From assembly GCF_900496975.1 (NCBI RefSeq), contig NZ_UFQC01000029.1, positions 17,914 through 81,913 on the forward strand: DNA of 64,000 nt. The letters run 5' to 3'. Position 1 is the stretch's first letter. Every line of letters begins with the position of its first letter. The translations under genes and the position numbers were made by a program. This stretch comes from Achromobacter veterisilvae (lineage in GTDB: Bacteria > Pseudomonadota > Gammaproteobacteria > Burkholderiales > Burkholderiaceae_B). Shown here piece by piece: positions 55,140-64,000 of this stretch. Under the pieces are notes generated by a model. The model was not told where the DNA came from. It saw nothing but the letters and a program-made list of their open reading frames with translations, and did no database searches.

Positions 55140-55417
55140 GCCACCCCCATCGCGCGGCCGGCCAGGAACAGGCCGCCGAGCACGGCGGCCGGCACCAGGA
55201 TGCCGGCCCAGGCGCGCCACGCATTGCGCGTGGCGAAGACCCAGATCACGCCGCAGGCGTAGAACACGAACGACAACATCTGCGCCGTGGTCACGGCGTC
55301 CGCCCGCCCCATGGGCAGCCAGACGGCCAGGCAGGCCGCGGCCGCCGAGGCCAGGGCATAGCCGCCCAGGATGGCGGCCGCCACCCGGGAAAAAACGGCC
55401 AGACGATAGCGCATCAT
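55136..55417 (-). CDS. DUF3649 small membrane protein
   Basis: A 93-residue protein with three hydrophobic segments, opening MMRYRLAVFSRVAAAILGGYAL and with MLSFVFYACGVIWVF in the second half. This matches DUF3649, an iron-associated membrane family of unknown function. Its stop codon overlaps the PepSY start by four bases. Together with the PepSY and DUF3325 proteins it probably forms a membrane reductase complex. It begins 23 bases after the DUF4198 gene. Confidence 0.87.
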   Translation of the reverse strand: MMRYRLAVFSRVAAAILGGYALASAAAACLAVWLPMGRADAVTTAQMLSFVFYACGVIWVFATRNAWRAWAGILVPAAVLGGLFLAGRAMGVA

Positions 55418-55440
55418 GCCTGCGCCGGCAGCGGGAGCTT

Positions 55441-56073
55441 TCACTTGGACACGTTGAAGGTCAGGGTGGATACGTAGCGGATCTTGGCGTAGGACTTGCC
55501 GTCGGCCTCGCCCGCCTTCTCTTCGACGTGGGCGGCTTCCAGCACGTACTGGCCGGGCCACGGCGTGGTGATTTCGATGCGGCCGTTCTCGTCGCTCCAG
55601 AAGCGCTTTTCCCACTTCGGCGGACCGAACACGGTGACTTCGGTCTTGGGCAGCGGCTTGCCCTGGAATTGCAGCACGAAGGCGTTGGCTCCCGCAGCGG
55701 CCGGCACGAGTTCCAGGTCCAGCTTGGCGGCGGTGTCTTCGCGGCCGGCCTTGGCGCCATACTGCACCAGGGTGTCCTTGAACTGGTAGGGCTGGCGCAG
55801 GCGCACGTCGCCCTTGCCCGCCGTGGCGAACTCGATGAAATCCGCGCCCTCGCCCGACGCCTTCAGCGCTTTGCCGTCGGCGCCCGTCACGACCGGCGAA
55901 ACCATGATCTTGCCGAGCAGGCCGTCGCGCTTCTCGCGCAGGTCGTCGGCCCACTCGCCGAAATACGCCTTGGCCGGACCCTCGGCGCTGCGTTCCAGCC
56001 AAACGAAATGCGCCTGCGCGGCGCCCGCCGTGCCCAGGAGGGCGATGGCGGCCAAAGTCCTTGCGAATGCCAT
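55441..56073 (-). CDS. DUF4198 periplasmic protein
   Basis: A 210-residue secreted protein. The signal peptide ends at AQAHFVWLE, placing His at the mature N-terminus. Beta-rich domains follow, the second resembling a transthyretin/CarboxypepD-like fold (PLPKTEVTVFGPP; NGRIEITTPWPGQYVLEAAH). This is the DUF4198 family, linked to metal uptake loci. The mature N-terminal HFVW suggests a metal-binding site like that of CopC-type proteins. A 13/19 Fur-box match lies 70 bases upstream, so it may start its own iron-repressed transcript. Confidence 0.85.
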   Translation of the reverse strand: MAFARTLAAIALLGTAGAAQAHFVWLERSAEGPAKAYFGEWADDLREKRDGLLGKIMVSPVVTGADGKALKASGEGADFIEFATAGKGDVRLRQPYQFKDTLVQYGAKAGREDTAAKLDLELVPAAAGANAFVLQFQGKPLPKTEVTVFGPPKWEKRFWSDENGRIEITTPWPGQYVLEAAHVEEKAGEADGKSYAKIRYVSTLTFNVSK

Positions 56074-56101
56074 TATTGATTTTCCTTTAGTCCAGGCGCC
56101 T

Positions 56102-56130
56102 GGCCGGATCCGCCCCCGCGGCCGGATCCG
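56102..56130. repeat. 11-bp direct repeat in the leader of the DUF4198 gene
   Basis: GGCCGGATCCG occurs at 56102-56112 and again at 56120-56130, between the Fur-like site and the start codon. Each copy contains a GGATCC palindrome. Confidence 0.8.
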
Positions 56131-56142
56131 ATTCGGCGGGAC

Positions 56143-56161
56143 CTGAATTATAACCATTCTC
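56143..56161. promoter_or_regulatory. Fur box ahead of the DUF4198 gene
   Basis: CTGAATTATAACCATTCTC matches the 19-base Fur consensus at 13 positions, in the AT-rich gap between the receptor gene stop and the DUF4198 start. Confidence 0.6.
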
Positions 56162-56195
56162 ACTACGATGGGGCACGAAAATGCCGCCCGCCGCC

Positions 56196-58703
56196 CTACC
56201 AGCGGTACCGCAGGCTGGCCTTGATCGAGCGCTGGTAGCCGTACCAGCACCAGGAGTCCCCGGCGCACGAGGCGATGTATTCCTTGTCGAACAGGTTCTG
56301 CACGTTCAGCGCCACCTGCATGCCCTTCAGCGCGGGAGACGCGCGGCCCAGGTCGTAGTCCAGCATCAGGTCGAACAGCGTGACCGACGGCACCTTCAGG
56401 GTGTTGGCCTCGTCCGCGTACGACGAACCGATGTAGCGCACGCCGCCGCCCACTCCCAGGCCCGCCAGCGGGCCCTCCTGCAACTGGTAGCGCGCCCACG
56501 CGGAAGCCTGTTGCGACGGCACGCCCACGGGCGTCTTGCCCTTCAGGTTGAACCCCGTCACGCTGGGATAGGCCTTCGAGTATTCGTTGTCCATCAGCGA
56601 GTACGCCGCCACCAGCGTCAGCCCGCGCAGGGGTTCGGTCTTGGCTTCCAGTTCGATCCCCTGCGTGCGCAGTTCGCCCGCCTGGATGGAGCAGCGCCCG
56701 CCGGCCGTCCCGCAGACGTGGGTGGGATCCGGATCCGTGGTCGTCATGTTCTCGCGGCGGATGTCGAAGGCGGCGGCCGTCAGCATCGTGGCGCTGCCCG
56801 GGGGCTGGTACTTGATGCCCACTTCATACTGCTTGCCCTCGATCGGCTTGAACGGCGCGTTGTTCCAGCCCGTGCCCGATTGCGGCTCGAACGACTCCGA
56901 GTAGCTGAAGTACGGCGCCACGCCGTTGTCGAAGTTGTAGATGACGCCCATGCGGCCCGAGAAGGCTTCGGCGTTCAGCGACGAGGGCGCGACGCGGCCG
57001 GTCGCGAGCGTGGTGGTCTCGCCGACGGTGCGCGACCAGTCGTAGCGTCCGCCCAGCAACACCGACAGGCGGTCGATCCTGATCTGGTCCTGGAAGTACA
57101 GGCCGGTCTGGTATTGCCTGGACGTGGCATCCGTCGAGAACGCCGGCACGGGAATGTGCTGGTGGTTGTCCGGATTCATGACGTCCAGGGCCGGCGCGGT
57201 GCCGAACCCCGACAGCGTATCGGTCTTGACGTGCTGGTAGTCCAGGCCCAGCAGCACGGTATGGGCGAAGGCGCCCGTGTCGAATCGCGCCTGCAGATTG
57301 TTGTCGAGCGTCAGCGCGCCCACGTCGACGTCGGTCGCGATCGACGCGCGCTGCTGGTACAGGTACGTGTTGTCCGTGTAGCCGTAGTTGTTCGTCATCG
57401 CGCCATAGATGCTGCGGTACCGGGCTTCGGAACGTGTCCAGCGCAGGCTTTGCGAGGCCTTGAACGTGTCGTTGAAGCGGTGGTCCAGCACATAGCCCAG
57501 CGAATAGCTCTTGCGGTCGCTCTCTTCGAAGTTGGCGTCGCCGTCGTAGTAGTCGGCCGGCAGGCGGATGCCGTCCGGCGCCGACTGCAGCGTGCGCATG
57601 GACGAGACGCTGCCGTACGAGCCCATGTCGGGATCCCGCTGGAAGTTCGTCAGCACGGTCAGCGTGGTGTCGCCATTGGGCTTCCACGTGAAGGCCGGGG
57701 CCACGAAGTACCGGCGTTCCTTGGTGTCCTTGACCTGGCCGTCGGACAGGTAGCCCGAGCCCACCAGGCGGTACAGATACTTGCCCTCGTCGTCCAGCGG
57801 GCCGCCGAAGTCGAAGTTGGCGCGGCGGTAATCGTAGTTGCCGACCTGCACTTCGACCTCGCGCAGCGTCTCTTCCAGCGGACGCTTGCTGACCTGGTTC
57901 ACCACGCCGCCGGGGCCGCCCTGGCCGTACATGACCGAAGCCGGCCCCTTCAGCACGTCCACGCGCTCCAGGCGATAGGCGTCCACCTGCGGCAAGGCGT
58001 CGCGGCCGCCGAACACCCGCAAGCCGTCGAGGTAGGTCGAGGCCGAGAAGCCGCGCACGCTGAACTGGTCCAGGCGCGTTGCCGTGGCGCCGCGCGTCTC
58101 CGTGGCCACGCCCGCCGTGTATCGCAGCACCTGGTTGAGCGTCTGCGCGCCCTGCTCCGTTATCTGCTCGCGGGTGACGACGGACACGGACTGCGGCGTC
58201 TCGATCAGCGGCGTGTCGGTCTTGGTGGCGCTGGCGCTGGCCTTGGCCACGTAGCCCACCGTCGGCGCCAGCGCGCTGTCGGACATGCCCGATACGGTCA
58301 CGGGCGCCAGCGTCGTGGTGCCGCCCTCGAACGAAGACGCCGGCACCAGGGTCCAGGCGTTGCCCGATTGCGCGCGCGCCTGCAGGCCGCTGCCCGCCAG
58401 CAGGCGGGAAAATCCGGCGCCCACCGAATAGGCGCCGTCCAGGCCTTCCGAATGGCGGCCGCGCACCAGCGCGGGATCGAACGACAGGATCACGCCGGCG
58501 CTGCGCGCGAACTGCGTCAGGGCGTCGGCCAGGGCGCCGGCGGGGATCTGGTAGCTGCGCTGCGCGTTGGCGGCGGCGGGGACGGCTTGCGCCCGGGCCG
58601 GCGGCATGGCGGCGGCAAGCGCGCCCGCGCAGGTGGCGGCCAGCACGGCCAGGCGGCCGGCGGCCAACGGTGCGCGCAAGCGCGAGTGAGATGAAACGGA
58701 CAC
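56196..58703 (-). CDS. TonB-dependent siderophore receptor with STN signalling domain
   Basis: An 835-residue outer-membrane receptor. Signal peptide to about 39; STN (secretin/TonB short N-terminal) domain at about 50-115; TonB box and plug from about 140 (TPQSVSVVTREQI; LKGPASVMYGQGGPGG); barrel ending KASLRYRW. The STN domain shows that it signals to FecR as well as importing ligand. The best fit is a ferric siderophore such as a hydroxamate; the exact ligand cannot be read. The FecR and sigma genes lie directly upstream on the same strand. Confidence 0.93.
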   Translation of the reverse strand: MSVSSHSRLRAPLAAGRLAVLAATCAGALAAAMPPARAQAVPAAANAQRSYQIPAGALADALTQFARSAGVILSFDPALVRGRHSEGLDGAYSVGAGFSRLLAGSGLQARAQSGNAWTLVPASSFEGGTTTLAPVTVSGMSDSALAPTVGYVAKASASATKTDTPLIETPQSVSVVTREQITEQGAQTLNQVLRYTAGVATETRGATATRLDQFSVRGFSASTYLDGLRVFGGRDALPQVDAYRLERVDVLKGPASVMYGQGGPGGVVNQVSKRPLEETLREVEVQVGNYDYRRANFDFGGPLDDEGKYLYRLVGSGYLSDGQVKDTKERRYFVAPAFTWKPNGDTTLTVLTNFQRDPDMGSYGSVSSMRTLQSAPDGIRLPADYYDGDANFEESDRKSYSLGYVLDHRFNDTFKASQSLRWTRSEARYRSIYGAMTNNYGYTDNTYLYQQRASIATDVDVGALTLDNNLQARFDTGAFAHTVLLGLDYQHVKTDTLSGFGTAPALDVMNPDNHQHIPVPAFSTDATSRQYQTGLYFQDQIRIDRLSVLLGGRYDWSRTVGETTTLATGRVAPSSLNAEAFSGRMGVIYNFDNGVAPYFSYSESFEPQSGTGWNNAPFKPIEGKQYEVGIKYQPPGSATMLTAAAFDIRRENMTTTDPDPTHVCGTAGGRCSIQAGELRTQGIELEAKTEPLRGLTLVAAYSLMDNEYSKAYPSVTGFNLKGKTPVGVPSQQASAWARYQLQEGPLAGLGVGGGVRYIGSSYADEANTLKVPSVTLFDLMLDYDLGRASPALKGMQVALNVQNLFDKEYIASCAGDSWCWYGYQRSIKASLRYRW

Positions 58704-58791
58704 GAAACTCTCCCTGTACGGTGATGTCTATCCCTGCTTTCCGTACGGGATCCGAAAACCTGCAAGACGCAGGCCGGAAAATTTGTAACGC

Positions 58792-59745
58792 TCAGGTCTC
58801 GCGGGGTCCGACCCACAGCAAGTACTGCGTATGCCGCGTCACGCTGATCGGCAAGGCGGGCTCCAGCGCCTTGAGGGCGCGCTCGGCGTCGTCCAGCGGG
58901 AATACACCGGACAGCCGCAGCCCGGCCACGGCCTGATCCACGCGGATCAGGCCCAGCCGCTGGCGCGCCAGGTAGCGCGCGAATTCGTCCAGGCGCCAGT
59001 CCTTGGCCACCACCATGCCGTCGACCCAGGCCAGCCGGTCCGGATCGGCGGCCAGGCGGCCGACTTCGCCGCTATCCGAAAACGTCAGGCGCTCGCCCGC
59101 GGCCGCCAGCGTCGTCGCGCCCGCGCGCAGCAACTGGACGCTGCCTTCATAGACGCCCACGCGCGCGCCCTCGTCCGTACGCCTCAGGTCGAAGCGCGCC
59201 GCTTCGGCGCGCAGTTCGCCATAGCCGGTATCCACGCGCAGCGCTTCGACCCCGGGGCGGGGTTCGGTGCGGACCAGCATTTCGCCGCGCAGCAGATCGA
59301 TGCCGCGGGCCCCGCCCCGCAGGTGCAGGCGCACCGCGCTGTCGCTGTTCAAAGTGATGTGCAGCCCGTCGGCCACCGCCACCGCGCGCCGCTCGCCGAT
59401 GCGGGTGCTCAGGTCCGCGGCCAGCCGCTGCCAGGGGGCATGGCGGTAGCCCGCCCAGCCGGAGGCGGCCACGCCCGAGATCGCCAGCAGTCCGCGCAGA
59501 ATCGTCCGGCGGCCCGCCGACCGCGGCGCGGCCAGCGCCGCATGCGCCAGCGCGGCCGGCACCCGGCGCGCATCCCGGCCGATGCGCTGCAGGCGGTCCC
59601 AGGCCTGGCGGTGCGCGGGGTCCTGCGCCAGCCAGGCTTCCCATTCCCGGCGCTCGTCCGCGCCGGCCACGCCCGACTGCAGCCTGGCCCACCAGGCGAT
59701 CGCCTGGCTTACGACGGCGTCCGGCGGCGCGCCGGCGCTATCCAT
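58792..59745 (-). CDS. FecR-family anti-sigma regulator
   Basis: A 317-residue protein. The N-terminal cytoplasmic domain (about 1-80) includes WWARLQSGVAGADERREWEAWL, a membrane segment follows (about 83-103), and the periplasmic FecR domain covers about 115-230. It would hold or activate the ECF sigma factor in response to the receptor's STN domain. ATG 59745 overlaps the sigma stop by eight bases, indicating coupling; an alternative ATG at 59757 has no clear ribosome site. Confidence 0.9.
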   Translation of the reverse strand: MDSAGAPPDAVVSQAIAWWARLQSGVAGADERREWEAWLAQDPAHRQAWDRLQRIGRDARRVPAALAHAALAAPRSAGRRTILRGLLAISGVAASGWAGYRHAPWQRLAADLSTRIGERRAVAVADGLHITLNSDSAVRLHLRGGARGIDLLRGEMLVRTEPRPGVEALRVDTGYGELRAEAARFDLRRTDEGARVGVYEGSVQLLRAGATTLAAAGERLTFSDSGEVGRLAADPDRLAWVDGMVVAKDWRLDEFARYLARQRLGLIRVDQAVAGLRLSGVFPLDDAERALKALEPALPISVTRHTQYLLWVGPRET

Positions 59746-60271
59746 AGAACGCCGCATAGCATGCGGACATTGCGCGCACCATGTACTGCTGCACAGAACT
59801 CAGCGAAACGCCCAGGCGCTCGGCGATCTCGGGATAGGTCAGACCGTCCAGTTGCGACAGCAGGAAGGCCGAGCGCGCCTTGGGCGGCAGGCCGTCCAGC
59901 AGGCGGTCCAGCTCCGCCAGCGATTGCAGTTGTTCGGCCTGGGCCTCGGGAGACGGCGCATAGGCCTCGGGGATCGCGGCCAGATAGGCAAGATAGGCGC
60001 GCTCCAGCGCGGCATGCCGCTGGTGGTCCACCACCAGTCCCTTGGCGATCGTGGTCAGCAGCGCCCGCGCGTCGCTGGCGCGCACCGCCTTGCGGCCCTG
60101 GATCACCCTCAGGAACACGTCCTGCGCCAGGTCCTCGGCGCGATGCTCGCAGCCCAGCCTGCGGCGCAGCCATCCGAACAGCCAGGGGCGGTGATCGCGG
60201 TACAGGCCATCGACGGGCGCGGCCGAAGCCTCCGCGCACGAGGCCGGTGAAGACAGGAAGGGGGAGGACAC
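59738..60271 (-). CDS. ECF sigma factor, FecI-like
   Basis: A 177-residue sigma-70 family protein with only regions 2 and 4. Region 2 has LYRDHRPWLFGWLRRRLG and HRAEDLAQDVFLRV; region 4 has GLTYPEIAERLGVSLSSVQQYM. This is the FecI-like group that transcribes a neighbouring TonB receptor gene after surface signalling. A 13/19 Fur box lies 45 bases before the start, so iron starvation turns it on. First gene of the fecI-fecR-receptor order. Confidence 0.93.
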   Translation of the reverse strand: MSSPFLSSPASCAEASAAPVDGLYRDHRPWLFGWLRRRLGCEHRAEDLAQDVFLRVIQGRKAVRASDARALLTTIAKGLVVDHQRHAALERAYLAYLAAIPEAYAPSPEAQAEQLQSLAELDRLLDGLPPKARSAFLLSQLDGLTYPEIAERLGVSLSSVQQYMVRAMSACYAAFYG

Positions 60272-60315
60272 GGTAGAGACTGCGGCGCTGGACCAGAAGT
60301 CTCAAAATCTTAATT

Positions 60316-60334
60316 GATAATGACTTGCATTACT
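60316..60334. promoter_or_regulatory. Fur box ahead of the ECF sigma gene
   Basis: GATAATGACTTGCATTACT matches the Fur consensus at 13 of 19 positions, with a perfect left half GATAATGA. It lies in an AT-rich stretch between the sigma start and the end of zapE. Confidence 0.7.
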
Positions 60335-60382
60335 AATTCTATGTGCATGCGGTCCGGAAAATCCGGGCCGCATGAGGCATAA

Positions 60383-61474
60383 CTACAACGACACGGTGAG
60401 CCGGCGCTCGGACTCCAGGTATTCGCGCGATTGCATTTCGAGGATGCGCGAGACGGTGCGGTGGAACTCGTTGGCCAGCGCGCCTTCCGTGTAGATCTCT
60501 TCGGGCTCGCATTCGGCGGACATGATGAGCTTGACGCGATGGTCGTAGAACACGTCGATCAGCCAGGTGAAGCGGCGCGCCTCGGACGCCTGGCGCGGCC
60601 CCATCCGGGGCACGCCCGACAGGATCACCGCGTGGAAGCGGTTGGCCAGTTCCAGGTAGTCGTTCTGCGAACGCGGGCCGCCGCAAAGCGTGGCGAAGTC
60701 GAACCACACCACCGAGCCCGCCAGCGCCAGCGCGCGGATTTCGCGGTGCTCGATATGCAGCAGCGGCTCCTGGGGCGGCGTGTCGGCCAGCGTGTCGAAA
60801 GCACTCTGCAACGCCTGCCGGGCGTGTTCGTCCAGCGGCGTGTGGTAGCACTGCACCTGCTCCAGCGAACGGCGGCGGTAGTCGACGCCGGCATCCACGT
60901 TCATGACGTCCATGCGCGACTGGATCAGCGCAATCGCGGGCAGCACGCGGTCGCGGTGCAGGCCGTCGGTGTACAGCGTCGACGGCTCGTAGTTGGAGGT
61001 CATCACGAACGACGTGCCGTATTCGAACAGCTTGAGCAGCAGGCGGTGCAGGATCATCGCGTCGGCCACGTCGGACACGTGGAACTCGTCGAAACAAATC
61101 AGGCGGTAGCGCTTGGCCACCCGCCTGGCCACTTCGTCCAGCGGGTCCTGCATGCCCTTCACTTCTTCCAGTTCGCGGTGCACGCCGCGCATGAATTCGT
61201 GGAAGTGCAGGCGCGTCTTGCGCACCACGGGCACGGTGGCGTAGAAGGCGTCCATCAGGAAGCTCTTGCCCCGGCCCACCCCGCCCCACAGGTAGACGCC
61301 GCGCGGCACGTCGGGGCGGTTCAGCAGCTTTTTCAGCGCGTTCGAGCGCATCGACTTGAACTTGACCCATTCGTCGTAGTAGCGCTGCAGCCGGTCGATC
61401 GCCTTCTTCTGCGCTTCGTCGGGCCGGTAGCCGCGTTCGGCCAAGGCGTGTTCGTAGTATTCGCTGACATTCAT
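60383..61474 (-). CDS. zapE: Cell division protein ZapE (AFG1-like ATPase)
   Basis: A 363-residue P-loop ATPase. Walker A is GGVGRGKS near 64-71 and Walker B ICFDEFHVSD near 132-141; ASEARRFTWLIDVFYD and SAECEPEEIY lie near the C-terminus. ZapE associates with the Z-ring under low oxygen or stress in E. coli; the family is related to mitochondrial AFG1. ATG 61474 matches the family start. A terminator separates it from lpdA, although the odhB-lpdA-zapE order is conserved in the group. Confidence 0.93.
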   Translation of the reverse strand: MNVSEYYEHALAERGYRPDEAQKKAIDRLQRYYDEWVKFKSMRSNALKKLLNRPDVPRGVYLWGGVGRGKSFLMDAFYATVPVVRKTRLHFHEFMRGVHRELEEVKGMQDPLDEVARRVAKRYRLICFDEFHVSDVADAMILHRLLLKLFEYGTSFVMTSNYEPSTLYTDGLHRDRVLPAIALIQSRMDVMNVDAGVDYRRRSLEQVQCYHTPLDEHARQALQSAFDTLADTPPQEPLLHIEHREIRALALAGSVVWFDFATLCGGPRSQNDYLELANRFHAVILSGVPRMGPRQASEARRFTWLIDVFYDHRVKLIMSAECEPEEIYTEGALANEFHRTVSRILEMQSREYLESERRLTVSL

Positions 61475-61498
61475 GTGAGGGGCAGGTAAAGCAAAATG

Positions 61499-61527
61499 AA
61501 AAAAGGGCGGATCCTTGAACCCGCCCC
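61499..61527 (-). terminator. Intrinsic terminator after lpdA
   Basis: On the minus strand a GGGCGG/CCGCCC stem with a 10-base loop (plus 61505-61510 and 61521-61526) is followed by six T (plus A-run 61499-61504), just after the lpdA stop. Confidence 0.8.
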
Positions 61528-61551
61528 CCTCTTGCATCGGCTACGCGTCGA

Positions 61552-62979
<1,428 letters not shown>

Positions 62980-63010
62980 AGTGTTCTCGCGGTGAGGTAT
63001 TGAGTAAAGC

Positions 63011-63076
63011 ACGCCCCGCCCTGCGGGCCGGCCGGAAGCCGGCCGGGCGCCGCGCGCGGGCGCCGGGCCGGGGCGT
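63011..63076. repeat. GC-rich nested inverted repeats between odhB and lpdA
   Basis: Outer arms ACGCCCCG (63011-63018) and CGGGGCGT (63069-63076) enclose two hairpins: GGCCGGC/GCCGGCC (63026-63032 with 63038-63044) and GGCGCC/GGCGCC (63046-63051 with 63059-63064). In RNA this can form a three-way junction. No T-run follows. Confidence 0.7.
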
Positions 63077-63081
63077 CGAGA

Positions 63082-64000
63082 TTACAGGTCCAGCAACAGG
63101 CGCTGCGGATCTTCCAGGGCGTCCTTCATGGCGACCAGGCCCAGCACGGCTTCGCGGCCGTCGATGATGCGGTGGTCGTAGGACAGCGCCAGGTAGTTCA
63201 TCGGGCGGATGACGATCTGGCCGTTTTCAACCACGGCGCGGTCCTTGGTGGCGTGCACGCCCAGGATGGCCGATTGCGGCGGGTTGATGATCGGGGTCGA
63301 CAGCATCGAACCGAACACGCCGCCGTTGGAGATCGAGAACGTACCGCCGGTCATTTCTTCGATGCCCAGCTTGCCGTCGGCGGCGCGGCGGCCGAAGTCG
63401 GCGATCGCCTTTTCGATGTCGGCGATCGACAGTTGGTCGGCGTTGCGCAGGATCGGCACCACCAGGCCGCGCGGGCTGCCGACAGCGATGCCGATGTCGA
63501 AGTAGCCGTGGTAGATGATGTCCTTGCCGTCGATCGAGGCATTGATCAGCGGGTACTTCTTCAGCGCGGCCACGGCGGCCTTGACGAAGAACGACATGAA
63601 GCCCAGCTTGATGCCGTGCTCTTTCTCGAACTTGTCCTTGTACTTCGTGCGCAGGTCGATGACGGCCTGCATGTTCACTTCGTTGAAGGTCGTCAGGATC
63701 GCGTTTTCCTGCTGCGACTGCAGCAGGCGCTCGGCGATGCGGGCGCGCAGGCGGCTCATCGGCACGCGCTGTTCCGGACGGCCGTCCAGCGACAGCGTGG
63801 TCGGGGCGGGAGCGGCGGCCGGGGCGGCCTTGGCGGGAGCGCTGGCGGCCAGGGCGTCGCCCTTGGTCACGCGGCCGTCGCGGCCGGAGCCGGCAACGCT
63901 GGCGGCGTCCACGCCCTTCTCGGCCAGGATCTTGGCGGCGGCGGGCGAAGCCACGCCGGCGGCGGCCGACGCAGCGGGCGCCGCGGAGGGAGCGGCGGCG
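63082..64000 (-). CDS. odhB: Dihydrolipoyllysine succinyltransferase (E2 of 2-oxoglutarate dehydrogenase), C-terminal part
   Basis: Partial: the gene runs off the right edge, so the lipoyl domain is outside the window. Visible are the end of an Ala/Pro linker, the E3-binding domain ([27 protein letters not shown]), a second linker and the catalytic domain with [11 protein letters not shown] near its end, which holds the active-site His and Asp. It transfers succinyl groups from lipoamide to CoA in the TCA cycle. The [15 protein letters not shown] segment is typical of SucB/OdhB rather than AceF. Confidence 0.95.
   Translation of the reverse strand, partial: AAAPSAAPAASAAAGVASPAAAKILAEKGVDAASVAGSGRDGRVTKGDALAASAPAKAAPAAAPAPTTLSLDGRPEQRVPMSRLRARIAERLLQSQQENAILTTFNEVNMQAVIDLRTKYKDKFEKEHGIKLGFMSFFVKAAVAALKKYPLINASIDGKDIIYHGYFDIGIAVGSPRGLVVPILRNADQLSIADIEKAIADFGRRAADGKLGIEEMTGGTFSISNGGVFGSMLSTPIINPPQSAILGVHATKDRAVVENGQIVIRPMNYLALSYDHRIIDGREAVLGLVAMKDALEDPQRLLLDL

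Noticed and set aside
56181..58694. A long plus-strand frame opposite the siderophore receptor
   Set aside because: Arg/Gly/Val-rich shadow sequence; the receptor on the minus strand has signal peptide, STN, plug and barrel.

Overview
The window comes from a high-GC betaproteobacterium of the Alcaligenaceae, most likely Bordetella or a close relative such as Achromobacter. The evidence is a one-piece tmRNA encoding the ANDERFALAA tag, two Bug-type solute-binding proteins, an ftrABCD ferrous-iron cluster, an odhB-lpdA-zapE order, a phaC/phaB/phaR group and paired cyanophycin synthetases. No IS element, integrase, CRISPR array, tRNA or rRNA was seen; the window reads as ordinary chromosome with several accessory metabolic blocks.

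Layout. 1-8.1 kb: end of a HAD phosphatase, an MFS exporter, ssrA, a TonB-dependent copper receptor with a DUF2946 protein, an ABC exporter and a solitary outer-membrane barrel. 8.15-23.0 kb: a divergent acyl-CoA catabolic regulon. The minus arm holds a DUF35 protein, a thiolase-fold protein, an acyl-CoA dehydrogenase, an AMP-forming ligase, a hydratase 2 and two Bug proteins. The plus arm holds an SDR, a MaoC hydratase, an ADP-forming ligase, a second acyl-CoA dehydrogenase, an IclR regulator, an alpha-methylacyl-CoA racemase-like protein and a crotonase. The arms meet at an AT-rich control region with overlapping divergent promoters and several inverted repeats. 23.0-26.8 kb: YidB, a lytic transglycosylase, a DUF455 ferritin-like protein and a FemAB-like acyltransferase.

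26.8-35.2 kb: a cyanophycin locus, with an ABC transporter and DUF1854 protein divergent from two non-identical cyanophycin synthetases. 35.2-36.6 kb: a 39-residue lipoprotein and three small stress-type proteins (CsbD, DUF1328, BON). 36.6-40.7 kb: PhzF and FtrABCD. 40.9-44.0 kb: PhaR, PhaB and PhaC for polyhydroxyalkanoate. 44.1-53.1 kb: housekeeping genes (PgeF, RluD, BamD, a DinG-type helicase, Tex, and TrpS with an extra C-terminal domain).

53.1-60.3 kb: an iron-regulated block of ECF sigma factor, FecR, STN-type TonB receptor, DUF4198, DUF3649, PepSY membrane protein and DUF3325, with good Fur-box matches ahead of the sigma gene and of the DUF4198 gene. 60.4-64.0 kb: ZapE, LpdA and the C-terminal part of OdhB.

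The most promising undescribed system is the 8-23 kb regulon. Its enzymes (ligase, racemase, dehydrogenases, hydratase 2, SDR, SCP-x-like thiolase-fold protein with a DUF35 partner) resemble beta-oxidation of 2-methyl-branched or sterol-side-chain acyl-CoAs. The thiolase-fold protein appears to have Ser in place of the nucleophilic Cys, which suggests retro-aldol rather than thiolytic cleavage. The second is the asymmetric pair of cyanophycin synthetases, whose conserved halves look complementary.
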